DNA from: Chaunax sp. Z400
Lineage: Eukaryota > Chordata > Actinopteri > Lophiiformes > Chaunacidae
Direction of reading: 5' to 3'
NCBI GenBank assembly: GCA_037577475.1
Contig: CM075184.1
Location: 823,501-887,500 of the forward strand
DNA: 64,000 nt
The notes below the pieces were generated by a model. That model saw only the letters and a program-made list of their open reading frames with translations. It was not told where the DNA came from and ran no database searches. Every line of letters starts with the position of its first letter. Positions within the stretch are counted from its first letter, which is position 1. Positions 22,459 to 36,199 of the stretch are shown in pieces. The position numbers and the translations under genes were made by a program.

Positions 22459-23902
22459 CCCGAGTCTCTACGACCTTCCGTTTCCGAGATACACACATTC
22501 ACTATAGGCGAACCAAAGCCCATTCACTTCAATGGGAAAATAAACTTGAGTATAACTCGGGAACGGAAGGTCGTAGAGACTCGGGACCCTGATCCGTCGG
22601 ACATAATTCGTGGTCCCTGAACACGCCAGACTTCTCCCCGAGTCTCTACGACCTTCCGTTCCCGAGATACAAACATTCCAAAAATCACCAAAAATACATG
22701 TCATATCTCGGGAACCGTAAGTCGTAGAGACTCGGTTTACCTGCTGGCGTTCTTGGAGACCCCATAAAACCATTGAAAGAGCTTATCCCCGAGTCTCTAC
22801 GACCTTCCGTTCCCGAGATACAGACATTCAAAATACGCTCCTACTGGACATGTCATATCTCGGGAAAGGAAGGTCGCACAGACTCGGGAGAAAGACTGGT
22901 GTTCTCAGAGACCACATAAACCCCTAGACGGACGTTGGTCCCGAGTCTCTACGACCTTCCGTTCCCGAGATACAAACATTCCAAAAATCACCAAAAATAC
23001 ATGTCATATCTCGGGAACCGTGAGTCGTAGGGACTCGGTTTACCTGCTGGCGTTCTTGGAGACCCCATAAAACCATTGAAAGAGCTTATCCCCGAGTCTC
23101 TACGACCTTCCGTTCCCGAGATACAGACATTCAAAATACGCCCCTACTGGACATGTCATATCTCGGGAAAGGAAGGTCGCACAGACTCGGGACAAAGACT
23201 GGTGTTCTCAGAGACCACATAAACCCCTAGACGGACGTTGGTCCCGAGTCTCTACGACCTTCCGTTTCCGAGATACACACATTCACTATAGGCGAACCAA
23301 AGCCCATTCACTTCAATGGGAAAATAAACTTGAGTATAACTCGGGAACGGAAGGTCGTAGAGACTATGGAGCCTGATCCGTCGGACATAATTCGTGGTCT
23401 CTGAACACGCCAGACTTCTCCCCGAGTCTCTACGACCTTCCGTTCCCGAGATACAGACATTCAAAATACGCCCCTACTGGACATGTCATATCTCGGGAAA
23501 GGAAGGTCGCACAGACTGGGGACAAAGACTGGTGTTCTCAGAGACCACATAAACCCCTAGACGGACGTTGGTCCCGAGTCTCTACGACCTTCCGTTTCCG
23601 AGATACACACATTCACTATAGGCGAACCAAAGCCCATTCACTTCAATGGGAAAATAAACTTGAGTATAACTCGGGAACGGAAGGTCGTAGAGACTATGGA
23701 GCCTGATCCGTCGGACATAATTCGTGGTCTCTGAACACGCCAGACTTCTCCCCGAGTCTCTACGACCTTCCGTTCCCGAGATACAGACATTCAAAATACG
23801 CCCCTACTGGACATGTCATATCTTGGGAAAGGAAGGTCGCACAGACTCGGGACAAAGACTGGTGTTCTCAGAGACCACATAAACCCCTAGATGGACGTTG
23901 GT
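22459..23902 (+). repeat. 1444-bp higher-order repeat, copy 3
   Basis: P-Q-S-Q-S-P-S-P-S, with the CAGACTGGGGAC mark in unit 23421 and AGATGG in the last S unit, as in copy 2. Confidence 0.92.
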
Positions 23903-24205
23903 CCCGAGTCTCTACGACCTTTCGTTCCCGAGATACAAACATTCCAAAAATCACCAAAAATACATGTCATATCTCGGGAACCGTAAGTCGTAGAGACTCG
24001 GTTTACCTGCTGGCGTTCTTGGAGACCCCATAAAACCAGTGAAAGAGCTTATCCCCGAGTCTCTACGACCTTCCGTTCCCGAGATACAGACATTCAAAAT
24101 ACGCCCCTACTGGACATGTCATATCTTGGGAAAGGAAGGTCGCACAGACTCGGGACAAAGACTGGTGTTCTCAGAGACCACATAAACCCCTAGACGGACG
24201 TTGGT
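23903..24205 (+). repeat. Middle domain link: Q-S
   Basis: Two units, 303 bp, joining the 1444-bp series to the 1595-bp series. Only repeat sequence. Confidence 0.9.
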
Positions 24206-25800
24206 CCCGAGTCTCTACGACCTTCCGTTTCCGAGATACACACATTCACTATAGGCGAACCAAAGCCCATTCACTTCAATGGGAAAATAAACTTGAGTAT
24301 AACTCGGGAACGGAAGGTCGTAGAGACTCGGGACCCTGATCCGTCGGACATAATTCGTGGTCCCTGAACACGCCAGACTTCTCCCCGAGTCTCTACGACC
24401 TTCCGTTCCCGAGATACAAACATTCCAAAAATCACCAAAAATACATGTCATATCTCGGGAACCGTAAGTCGTAGAGACTCGGTTTACCTGCTGGCGTTCT
24501 TGGAGACCCCATAAAACCATTGAAAGAGCTTATCCCCGAGTCTCTACGACCTTCCGTTCCCGAGATACAGACATTCAAAATACGCTCCTACTGGACATGT
24601 CATATCTCGGGAAAGGAAGGTCGCACAGACTCGGGAGAAAGACTGGTGTTCTCAGAGACCACATAAACCCCTAGACGGACGTTGGTCCCGAGTCTCTACG
24701 ACCTTCCGTTTCCGAGATACACACATTCACTATAGGCGAACCAAAGCCCATTCACTTCAATGGGAAAATAAACTTGAGTATAACTCGGGAAAGGAAGGTC
24801 GCACAGACTCGGGACAAAGACTGGTGTTCTCAGAGACCACATAAACCCCTAGACGGACGTTGGTCCCGAGTCTCTACGACCTTCCGTTCCCGAGATACAA
24901 ACATTCCAAAAATCACCAAAAATACATGTCATATCTCGGGAACCGTAAGTCGTAGGGACTCGGTTTACCTGCTGGCGTTCTTGGAGACCCCATAAAACCA
25001 TTGAAAGAGCTTATCCCCGAGTCTCTACGACCTTCCGTTCCCGAGATACAGACATTCAAAATACGCCCCTACTGGACATGTCATATCTCGGGAAAGGAAG
25101 GTCGCACAGACTCGGGACAAAGACTGGTGTTCTCAGAGACCACATAAACCCCTAGACGGACGTTGGTCCCGAGTCTCTACGACCTTCCGTTTCCGAGATA
25201 CACACATTCACTATAGGCGAACCAAAGCCCATTCACTTCAATGGGAAAATAAACTTGAGTATAACTCGGGAACGGAAGGTCGTAGAGACTATGGAGCCTG
25301 ATCCGTCGGACATAATTCGTGGTCTCTGAACACGCCAGACTTCTCCCCGAGTCTCTACGACCTTCCGTTCCCGAGATACAGACATTCAAAATACGCCCCT
25401 ACTGGACATGTCATATCTTGGGAAAGGAAGGTCGCACAGACTCGGGACAAAGACTGGTGTTCTCAGAGACCACATAAACCCCTAGACGGACGTTGGTCCC
25501 GAGTCTCTACGACCTTTCGTTCCCGAGATACAAACATTCCAAAAATCACCAAAAATACATGTCATATCTCGGGAACCGTAAGTCGTAGAGACTCGGTTTA
25601 CCTGCTGGCGTTCTTGGAGACCCCATAAAACCAGTGAAAGAGCTTATCCCCGAGTCTCTACGACCTTCCGTTCCCGAGATACAGACATTCAAAATACGCC
25701 CCTACTGGACATGTCATATCTTGGGAAAGGAAGGTCGCACAGACTCGGGACAAAGACTGGTGTTCTCAGAGACCACATAAACCCCTAGACGGACGTTGGT
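24206..25800 (+). repeat. 1595-bp higher-order repeat, copy 1
   Basis: Order P-Q-S-H-Q-S-P-S-Q-S. The Q after H has GTAGGGACT, the type that elsewhere precedes a T unit, but it is followed by S with a complete F-box. Confidence 0.92.
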
Positions 25801-27395
25801 CCCGAGTCTCTACGACCTTCCGTTTCCGAGATACACACATTCACTATAGGCGAACCAAAGCCCATTCACTTCAATGGGAAAATAAACTTGAGTATAACTC
25901 GGGAACGGAAGGTCGTAGAGACTCGGGACCCTGATCCGTCGGACATAATTCGTGGTCCCTGAACACGCCAGACTTCTCCCCGAGTCTCTACGACCTTCCG
26001 TTCCCGAGATACAAACATTCCAAAAATCACCAAAAATACATGTCATATCTCGGGAACCGTAAGTCGTAGAGACTCGGTTTACCTGCTGGCGTTCTTGGAG
26101 ACCCCATAAAACCATTGAAAGAGCTTATCCCCGAGTCTCTACGACCTTCCGTTCCCGAGATACAGACATTCAAAATACGCTCCTACTGGACATGTCATAT
26201 CTCGGGAAAGGAAGGTCGCACAGACTCGGGAGAAAGACTGGTGTTCTCAGAGACCACATAAACCCCTAGACGGACGTTGGTCCCGAGTCTCTACGACCTT
26301 CCGTTTCCGAGATACACACATTCACTATAGGCGAACCAAAGCCCATTCACTTCAATGGGAAAATAAACTTGAGTATAACTCGGGAAAGGAAGGTCGCACA
26401 GACTCGGGACAAAGACTGGTGTTCTCAGAGACCACATAAACCCCTAGACGGACGTTGGTCCCGAGTCTCTACGACCTTCCGTTCCCGAGATACAAACATT
26501 CCAAAAATCACCAAAAATACATGTCATATCTCGGGAACCGTAAGTCGTAGGGACTCGGTTTACCTGCTGGCGTTCTTGGAGACCCCATAAAACCATTGAA
26601 AGAGCTTATCCCCGAGTCTCTACGACCTTCCGTTCCCGAGATACAGACATTCAAAATACGCCCCTACTGGACATGTCATATCTCGGGAAAGGAAGGTCGC
26701 ACAGACTCGGGACAAAGACTGGTGTTCTCAGAGACCACATAAACCCCTAGACGGACGTTGGTCCCGAGTCTCTACGACCTTCCGTTTCCGAGATACACAC
26801 ATTCACTATAGGCGAACCAAAGCCCATTCACTTCAATGGGAAAATAAACTTGAGTATAACTCGGGAACGGAAGGTCGTAGAGACTATGGAGCCTGATCCG
26901 TCGGACATAATTCGTGGTCTCTGAACACGCCAGACTTCTCCCCGAGTCTCTACGACCTTCCGTTCCCGAGATACAGACATTCAAAATACGCCCCTACTGG
27001 ACATGTCATATCTTGGGAAAGGAAGGTCGCACAGACTCGGGACAAAGACTGGTGTTCTCAGAGACCACATAAACCCCTAGACGGACGTTGGTCCCGAGTC
27101 TCTACGACCTTTCGTTCCCGAGATACAAACATTTCAAAAATCACCAAAAATACATGTCATATCTCGGGAACCGTAAGTCGTAGAGACTCGGTTTACCTGC
27201 TGGCGTTCTTGGAGACCCCATAAAACCAGTGAAAGAGCTTATCCCCGAGTCTCTACGACCTTCCGTTCCCGAGATACAGACATTCAAAATACGCCCCTAC
27301 TGGACATGTCATATCTTGGGAAAGGAAGGTCGCACAGACTCGGGACAAAGACTGGTGTTCTCAGAGACCACATAAACCCCTAGACGGACGTTGGT
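25801..27395 (+). repeat. 1595-bp higher-order repeat, copy 2
   Basis: Same ten-unit order directly after copy 1. A private change is CATTTCAAAA (for CATTCCAAAA) in the Q unit at 27093. Confidence 0.92.
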
Positions 27396-28660
27396 CCCGA
27401 GTCTCTACGACCTTTCGTTCCCGAGATACAAACATTCCAAAAATCACCAAAAATACATGTCATATCTCGGGAACCTTAAGTCGTAGAGACTCGGTTTACC
27501 TGCTGGCGTTCTTGGAGACCCCATAAAACCAGTGAAAGAGCTTATCCCCGAGTCTCTACGACCTTCCGTTCCCGAGATACAGACATTCAAAATGCGCCCC
27601 TACTGGACATGTCATTTCTCGGGAAAGGAAGGTCGCACAGACTCGGGACAAAGACTGATGTTCTCAGAGACCACATAAACCCCTAGACGGACGTTGGTCC
27701 CGAGTCTCTACGACCTTCCGTTTCCGAGATACACACATTCACTATAGGCGAACCAAAGCCCATTCACTTCAATGGGAAAATAAACTTGAGTATAACTCGG
27801 GAACGGAAGGTCGTAGAGACTCGGGACCCTGATCCGTCGGACATAATTCGTGGTCCCTGAACACGCCAGACGTCTCCCCGAGTCTCTACGACCTTCCGTT
27901 CCCGAGATACAAACATTCCAAAAATCACCAAAAATACATGTCATATCTCGGGAACCGTAAGTCGTAGAGACTCGGTTTACCTGCTGGCGTTCTTGGAGAC
28001 CCCATAAAACCAGTGAAAGAGCTTATCCCCGAGTCTCTACGACCTTCCGTTCCCGAGATACAGACATTCAAAATGCGCCCCTACTGGACATGTCATTTCT
28101 CGGGAAAGGAAGGTCGCACAGACTCGGGACAAAGACTGGTGTTCTCAGAGACCACATAAACCCCTAGACGGACGTTGGTCCCGAGTCTCTACGACCTTCC
28201 GTTTCCGAGATACACACATTCACTATAGGCGAACCAAAGCCCATTCACTTCAATGGGAAAATAAACTTGAGTATAACTCGGGAAATGAAGGTCGCACAGA
28301 CTCGGGACAAAGACTGGTGTTCTCAGAGACCACATAAACCCCTAGACGGACGTTGGTCCCGAGTCTCTACGACCTTCCGTTCCCGAGATACAAACATTCC
28401 AAAAATCACCAAAAATACATGTCATATCTCGGGAACCGTGAGTCGTAGGGACTCGGTTTACCTGCTGGCGTTCTTGGAGACCCCATAAAACCATTGAAAG
28501 AGCTTATCCCCGAGTCTCTACGACCTTCCGTTCCCGAGATACAGACATTCAAAATACGCCCCTACTGGACATGTCATATCTCGGGAAAGGAAGGTCGCAC
28601 AGACTCGGGACAAAGACTGGTGTTCTCAGAGACCACATAAACCCCTAGACGGACGTTGGT
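27396..28660 (+). repeat. Middle domain link: Q-S-P-Q-S-H-Q-S
   Basis: Eight units, 1265 bp. Private changes include GGGAACCTTAAG (27396 unit), GACTGATGTTC (27547 unit) and GACGTCTCC (27699 unit). Confidence 0.9.
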
Positions 28661-29596
28661 CCCGAGTCTCTACGACCTTCCGTTTCCGAGATACACACAT
28701 TCACTATAGGCGAACCAAAGCCCATTCACTTCAATGGGAAAATAAACTTGAGTATAACTCGGGAACGGAAGGTCGTAGAGACTATGGAGCCTGATCCGTC
28801 GGACATAATTCGTGGTCTCTGAACACGCCAGACTTCTCCCCGAGTCTCTACGACCTTCCGTTCCTGAGATACAGACATTCAAAATACGCCCCTACTGGAC
28901 ATGTCATATCTTGGGAAAGGAAGGTCGCACAGACTCGGGACAAAGACTGGTGTTCTCAGAGACCACATAAACCCCTAGATGGACGTTGGTCCCGAGTCTC
29001 TACGACCTTTCGTTCCCGAGATACAAACATTCCAAAAATCACCAAAAATACATGTCATATCTCGGGAACCGTAAGTCGTAGAGACTCGGTTTACCTGCTG
29101 GCGTTCTTGGAGACCCCATAAAACCAGTGAAAGAGCTTATCCCCGAGTCTCTACGACCTTCCGTTCCCGAGATACAGACATTCAAAATACGCCCCTACTG
29201 GACATGTCATATCTTGGGAAAGGAAGGTCGCACAGACTCGGGACAAAGACTGGTGTTCTCAGAGACCACATAAACCCCTAGACGGACGTTGGTCCCGAGT
29301 CTCTACGACCTTTCGTTCCCGAGATACAAACATTCCAAAAATCACCAAAAATACATGTCATATCTCGGGAACCGTAAGTCGTAGAGACTCGGTTTACCTG
29401 CTGGCGTTCTTGGAGACCCCATAAAACCAGTGAAAGAGCTTATCCCCGAGTCTCTACGACCTTCCGTTCCCGAGATACAGACATTCAAAATGCGCCCCTA
29501 CTGGACATGTCATTTCTCGGGAAAGGAAGGTCGCACAGACTCGGGACAAAGACTGGTGTTCTCAGAGACCACATAAACCCCTAGACGGACGTTGGT
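28661..29596 (+). repeat. 936-bp higher-order repeat, copy 1
   Basis: Order P-S-Q-S-Q-S. The first S unit has a TTCCTGAG F-box, shared with copy 2 at the same position, so the two copies arose recently from one another. Confidence 0.92.
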
Positions 29597-30532
29597 CCCG
29601 AGTCTCTACGACCTTCCGTTTCCGAGATACACACATTCACTATAGGCGAACCAAAGCCCATTCACTTCAATGGGAAAATAAACTTGAGTATAACTCGGGA
29701 ACGGAAGGTCGTAGAGACTATGGAGCCTGATCCGTCGGACATAATTCGTGGTCTCTGAACACGCCAGACTTCTCCCCGAGTCTCTACGACCTTCCGTTCC
29801 TGAGATACAGACATTCAAAATACGCCCCTACTGGACATGTCATATCTTGGGAAAGGAAGGTCGCACAGACTCGGGACAAAGACTGGTGTTCTCAGAGACC
29901 ACATAAACCCCTAGATGGACGTTGGTCCCGAGTCTCTACGACCTTTCGTTCCCGAGATACAAACATTCCAAAAATCACCAAAAATACATGTCATATCTCG
30001 GGAACCGTAAGTCGTAGAGACTCGGTTTACCTGCTGGCGTTCTTGGAGACCCCATAAAACCAGTGAAAGAGCTTATCCCCGAGTCTCTACGACCTTCCGT
30101 TCCCGAGATACAGACATTCAAAATACGCCCCTACTGGACATGTCATATCTTGGGAAAGGAAGGTCGCACAGACTCGGGACAAAGACTGGTGTTCTCAGAG
30201 ACCACATAAACCCCTAGACGGACGTTGGTCCCGAGTCTCTACGACCTTTCGTTCCCGAGATACAAACATTCCAAAAATCACCAAAAATACATGTCATATC
30301 TCGGGAACCGTAAGTCGTAGAGACTCGGTTTACCTGCTGGCGTTCTTGGAGACCCCATAAAACCAGTGAAAGAGCTTATCCCCGAGTCTCTACGACCTTC
30401 CGTTCCCGAGATACAGACATTCAAAATGCGCCCCTACTGGACATGTCATTTCTCGGGAAAGGAAGGTCGCACAGACTCGGGACAAAGACTGGTGTTCTCA
30501 GAGACCACATAAACCCCTAGACGGACGTTGGT
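29597..30532 (+). repeat. 936-bp higher-order repeat, copy 2
   Basis: Same six units, with the shared TTCCTGAG and AGATGG marks. A related but older version of the same order is at 31495-32430 and lacks TTCCTGAG. Confidence 0.92.
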
Positions 30533-32127
30533 CCCGAGTCTCTACGACCTTCCGTTTCCGAGATACACACATTCACTATAGGCGAACCAAAGCCCATTCA
30601 CTTCAATGGGAAAATAAACTTGAGTATAACTCGGGAACAGAAGGTCGTAGAGACTCGGGACCCTGATCCGTCGGACATAATTCGTGGTCCCTGAACACGC
30701 CAGACTTCTCCCCGAGTCTCTACGACCTTCCGTTCCCGAGATACAAACATTCCAAAAATCACCAAAAATACATGTCATATCTCGGGAACCGTAAGTCGTA
30801 GAGACTCGGTTTACCTGCTGGCGTTCTTGGAGACCCCATAAAACCATTGAAAGAGCTTATCCCCGAGTCTCTACGACCTTCCGTTCCCGAGATACAGACA
30901 TTCAAAATACGCTCCTACTGGACATGTCATATCTCGGGAAAGGAAGGTCGCACAGACTCGGGAGAAAGACTGGTGTTCTCAGAGACCACATAAACCCCTA
31001 GACGGACGTTGGTCCCGAGTCTCTACGACCTTCCGTTTCCGAGATACACACATTCACTATAGGCGAACCAAAGCCCATTCACTTCAATGGGAAAATAAAC
31101 TTGAGTATAACTCGGGAAAGGAAGGTCGCACAGACTCGGGACAAAGACTGGTGTTCTCAGAGACCACATAAACCCCTAGACGGACGTTGGTCCCGAGTCT
31201 CTACGACCTTCCGTTCCCGAGATACAAACATTCCAAAAATCACCAAAAATACATGTCATATCTCGGGAACCGTAAGTCGTAGGGACTCGGTTTACCTGCT
31301 GGCGTTCTTGGAGACCCCATAAAACCATTGAAAGAGCTTATCCCCGAGTCTCTACGACCTTCCGTTCCCGAGATACAGACATTCAAAATACGCCCCTACT
31401 GGACATGTCATATCTCGGGAAAGGAAGGTCGCACAGACTCGGGACAAAGACTGGTGTTCTCAGAGACCACATAAACCCCTAGACGGACGTTGGTCCCGAG
31501 TCTCTACGACCTTCCGTTTCCGAGATACACACATTCACTATAGGCGAACCAAAGCCCATTCACTTCAATGGGAAAATAAACTTGAGTATAACTCGGGAAC
31601 GGAAGGTCGTAGAGACTATGGAGCCTGATCCGTCGGACATAATTCGTGGTCTCTGAACACGCCAGACTTCTCCCCGAGTCTCTACGACCTTCCGTTCCCG
31701 AGATACAGACATTCAAAATACGCCCCTACTGGACATGTCATATCTTGGGAAAGGAAGGTCGCACAGACTCGGGACAAAGACTGGTGTTCTCAGAGACCAC
31801 ATAAACCCCTAGACGGACGTTGGTCCCGAGTCTCTACGACCTTTCGTTCCCGAGATACAAACATTCCAAAAATCACCAAAAATACATGTCATATCTCGGG
31901 AACCGTAAGTCGTAGAGACTCGGTTTACCTGCTGGCGTTCTTGGAGACCCCATAAAACCAGTGAAAGAGCTTATCCCCGAGTCTCTACGACCTTCCGTTC
32001 CCGAGATACAGACATTCAAAATACGCCCCTACTGGACATGTCATATCTTGGGAAAGGAAGGTCGCACAGACTCGGGACAAAGACTGGTGTTCTCAGAGAC
32101 CACATAAACCCCTAGACGGACGTTGGT
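30533..32127 (+). repeat. Middle domain segment: P-Q-S-H-Q-S-P-S-Q-S
   Basis: Ten units, 1595 bp, the same unit order as the higher-order repeat at 24206 and 25801, so it is a third, dispersed member of that family. The P unit at 30533 has GGGAACAGAAGG in its R-box. Confidence 0.9.
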
Positions 32128-34960
32128 CCCGAGTCTCTACGACCTTTCGTTCCCGAGATACAAACATTCCAAAAATCACCAAAAATACATGTCATATCTC
32201 GGGAACCGTAAGTCGTAGAGACTCGGTTTACCTGCTGGCGTTCTTGGAGACCCCATAAAACCAGTGAAAGAGCTTATCCCCGAGTCTCTACGACCTTCCG
32301 TTCCCGAGATACAGACATTCAAAATGCGCCCCTACTGGACATGTCATTTCTCGGGAAAGGAAGGTCGCACAGACTCGGGACAAAGACTGGTGTTCTCAGA
32401 GACCACATAAACCCCTAGACGGACGTTGGTCCCGAGTCTCTACGACCTTCCGTTTCCGAGATACACACATTCACTATAGGCGAACCAAAGCCCATTCACT
32501 TCAATGGGAAAATAAACTTGAGTATAACTCGGGAACGGAAGGTCGTAGAGACTCGGGACCCTGATCCGTCGGACATAATTCGTGGTCCCTGAACACGCCA
32601 GACTTCTCCCCGAGTCTCTACGACCTTCCGTTCCCGAGATACAAACATTCCAAAAATCACCAAAAATACATGTCATATCTCGGGAACCGTAAGTCGTAGA
32701 GACTCGGTTTACCTGCTGGCGTTCTTGGAGACCCCATAAAACCATTGAAAGAGCTTATCCCCGAGTCTCTACGACCTTCCGTTCCCGAGATACAGACATT
32801 CAAAATGCGCCCCTACTGGACATGTCATTTCTCGGGAAAGGAAGGTCGCACAGACTCGGGACAAAGACTGGTGTTCTCAGAGACCACATAAACCCCTAGA
32901 CGGACGTTGGTCCCGAGTCTCTACGACCTTCCGTTTCCGAGATACACACATTCACTATAGGCGAACCAAAGCCCATTCACTTCAATGGGAAAATAAACTT
33001 GAGTATAACTCGGGAACGGAAGGTCGTAGAGACTCGGGACCCTGATCCGTCGGACATAATTCGTGGTCCCTGAACACGCCAGACTTCTCCCCGAGTCTCT
33101 ACGACCTTCCGTTCCCGAGATACAAACATTCCAAAAATCACCAAAAATACATGTCATATCTCGGGAACCGTAAGTCGTAGAGACTCGGTTTACCTGCTGG
33201 CGTTCTTGGAGACCCCATAAAACCATTGAAAGAGCTTATCCCCGAGTCTCTACGACCTTCCGTTCCCGAGATACAGACATTCAAAATACGCTCCTACTGG
33301 ACATGTCATATCTCGGGAAAGGAAGGTCGCACAGACTCGGGAGAAAGACTGGTGTTCTCAGAGACCACATAAACCCCTAGACGGACGTTGGTCCCGAGTC
33401 TCTACGACCTTCCGTTTCCGAGATACACACATTCACTATAGGCGAACCAAAGCCCATTCACTTCAATGGGAAAATAAACTTGAGTATAACTCGGGAAAGA
33501 AAGGTCGCACAGACTCGGGACAAAGACTGGTGTTCTCAGAGACCACATAAACCCCTAGACGGACGTTGGTCCCGAGTCTCTACGACCTTCCGTTCCCGAG
33601 ATACAAACATTCCAAAAATCACCAAAAATACATGTCATATCTCGGGAACCGTAAGTCGTAGGGACTCGGTTTACCTGCTGGCGTTCTTGGAGACCCCATA
33701 AAACCATTGAAAGAGCTTATCCCCGAGTCTCTACGACCTTCCGTTCCCGAGATACAGACATTCAAAATACGCCCCTACTGGACATGTCATATCTCGGGAA
33801 AGGAAGGTCGCACAGACTCGGGACAAAGACTGGTGTTCTCAGAGACCACATAAACCCCTAGACGGACGTTGGTCCCGAGTCTCTACGACCTTCCGTTTCC
33901 GAGATACACACATTCACTATAGGCGAACCAAAGCCCATTCACTTCAATGGGAAAATAAACTTGAGTATAACTCGGGAACGGAAGGTCGTAGAGACTATGG
34001 AGCCTGATCCGTCGGACATAATTCGTGGTCTCTGAACACGCCAGACTTCTCCCCGAGTCTCTACGACCTTCCGTTCCCGAGATACAGACATTCAAAATAC
34101 GCCCCTACTGGACATGTCATATCTTGGGAAAGGAAGGTCGCACAGACTCGGGACAAAGACTGGTGTTCTCAGAGACCACATAAACCCCTAGACGGGCGTT
34201 GGTCCCGAGTCTCTACGACCTTTCGTTCCCGAGATACAAACATTCCAAAAATCACCAAAAATACATGTCATATCTCGGGAACCGTAAGTCGTAGAGACTC
34301 GGTTTACCTGCTGGCGTTCTTGGAGACCCCATAAAACCAGTGAAAGAGCTTATCCCCGAGTCTCTACGACCTTCCGTTCCCGAGATACAGACATTCAAAA
34401 TACGCCCCTACTGGACATGTCATATCTTGGGAAAGGAAGGTCGCACAGACTCGGGACAAAGACTGGTGTTCTCAGAGACCACATAAACCCCTAGACGGAC
34501 GTTGGTCCCGAGTCTCTACGACCTTTCGTTCCCGAGATACAAACATTCCAAAAATAACCAAAAATACATGTCATATCTCGGGAACCGTAAGTCGTAGAGA
34601 CTCGGTTTACCTGCTGGCGTTCTTGGAGACCCCATAAAACCAGTGAAAGAGCTTATCCCCGAGTCTCTACGACCTTCCGTTCCCGAGATACAGACATTCA
34701 AAATACGCCCCTACTGGACATGTCATATCTTGGGAAAGGAAGGTCGCACAGACTCGGGACAAAGACTGGTGTTCTCAGAGACCACATAAACCCCTAGACG
34801 GACGTTGGTCCCGAGTCTCTACGACCTTTCGTTCCCGAGATACAAACATTCCAAAAATCACCAAAAATACATGTCATATCTCGGGAACCGTAAGTCGTAG
34901 AGACTCGGTTTACCTGCTGGCGTTCTTGGAGACCCCATAAAACCAGTGAAAGAGCTTATC
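32128..34960 (+). repeat. Partial copy of the 4580-bp higher-order repeat
   Basis: Order Q-S-P-Q-S-P-Q-S-H-Q-S-P-S-Q-S-Q-S-Q, 2833 bp, matching 36200-39032 at offset 4072. Shared rare marks are GGGAAAGAAAGG in the hybrid, GACGGGCGTTGG in an S unit, and AAAATAACC in a Q unit (34507). Confidence 0.92.
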
Positions 34961-36199
34961 CCCGAGTCTCTACGACCTTCCGTTCCCGAGATACAGACAT
35001 TCAAAATACGCCCCTACTGGACATGTCATATCTTGGGAAAGGAAGGTCGCACAGACTCGGGACAAAGACTGGTGTTCTCAGAGACCACATAAACCCCTAG
35101 ACGGACGTTGGTCCCGAGTCTCTACGACCTTTCGTTCCCGAGATACAAACATTCCAAAAATCACCAAAAATACATGTCATATCTCGGGAACCGTAAGTCG
35201 TAGAGACTCGGTTTACCTGCTGGCGTTCTTGGAGACCCCATAAAACCAGTGAAAGAGCTTATCCCCGAGTCTCTACGACCTTCCGTTCCCGAGATACAGA
35301 CATTCAAAATGCGCCCCTACTGGACATGTCATTTCTCGGGAAAGGAAGGTCGCACAGACTCGGGACAAAGACTGGTGTTCTCAGAGACCACATAAACCCC
35401 TAGACGGACGTTGGTCCCGAGTCTCTACGACCTTCCGTTTCCGAGATACACACATTCACTATAGGCGAACCAAAGCCCATTCACTTCAATGGGAAAATAA
35501 ACTTGAGTATAACTCGGGAACGGAAGGTCGTAGAGACTCGGGACCCTGATCCGTCGGACATAATTCGTGGTCCCTGAACACGCCAGACTTCTCCCCGAGT
35601 CTCTACGACCTTCCGTTCCCGAGATACAAACATTCCAAAAATCACCAAAAATACATGTCATATCTCGGGAACCGTAAGTCGTAGAGACTCGGTTTACCTG
35701 CTGGCGTTCTTGGAGACCCCATAAAACCAGTGAAAGAGCTTATCCCCGAGTCTCTACGACCTTCCGTTCCCGAGATACAGACATTCAAAATACGCCCCTA
35801 CTGGACATGTCATATCTTGGGAAAGGAAGGTCGCACAGACTCGGGACAAAGACTGGTGTTCTCAGAGACCACATAAACCCCTAGACGGACGTTGGTCCCG
35901 AGTCTCTACGACCTTTCGTTCCCGAGATACAAACATTCCAAAAATAACCAAAAATACATGTCATATCTCGGGAACCGTAAGTCGTAGAGACTCGGTTTAC
36001 CTGCTGGCGTTCTTGGAGACCCCATAAAACCAGTGAAAGAGCTTATCCCCGAGTCTCTACGACCTTCCGTTCCCGAGATACAGACATTCAAAATACGCCC
36101 CTACTGGACATGTCATATCTTGGGAAAGGAAGGTCGCACAGACTCGGGACAAAGACTGGTGTTCTCAGAGACCACATAAACCCCTAGACGGACGTTGGT
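34961..36199 (+). repeat. Middle domain link: S-Q-S-P-Q-S-Q-S
   Basis: Eight units, 1239 bp. The Q unit at 35897 also has the AAAATAACC mark, so part of this link was copied from the neighbouring higher-order repeat. Confidence 0.9.
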
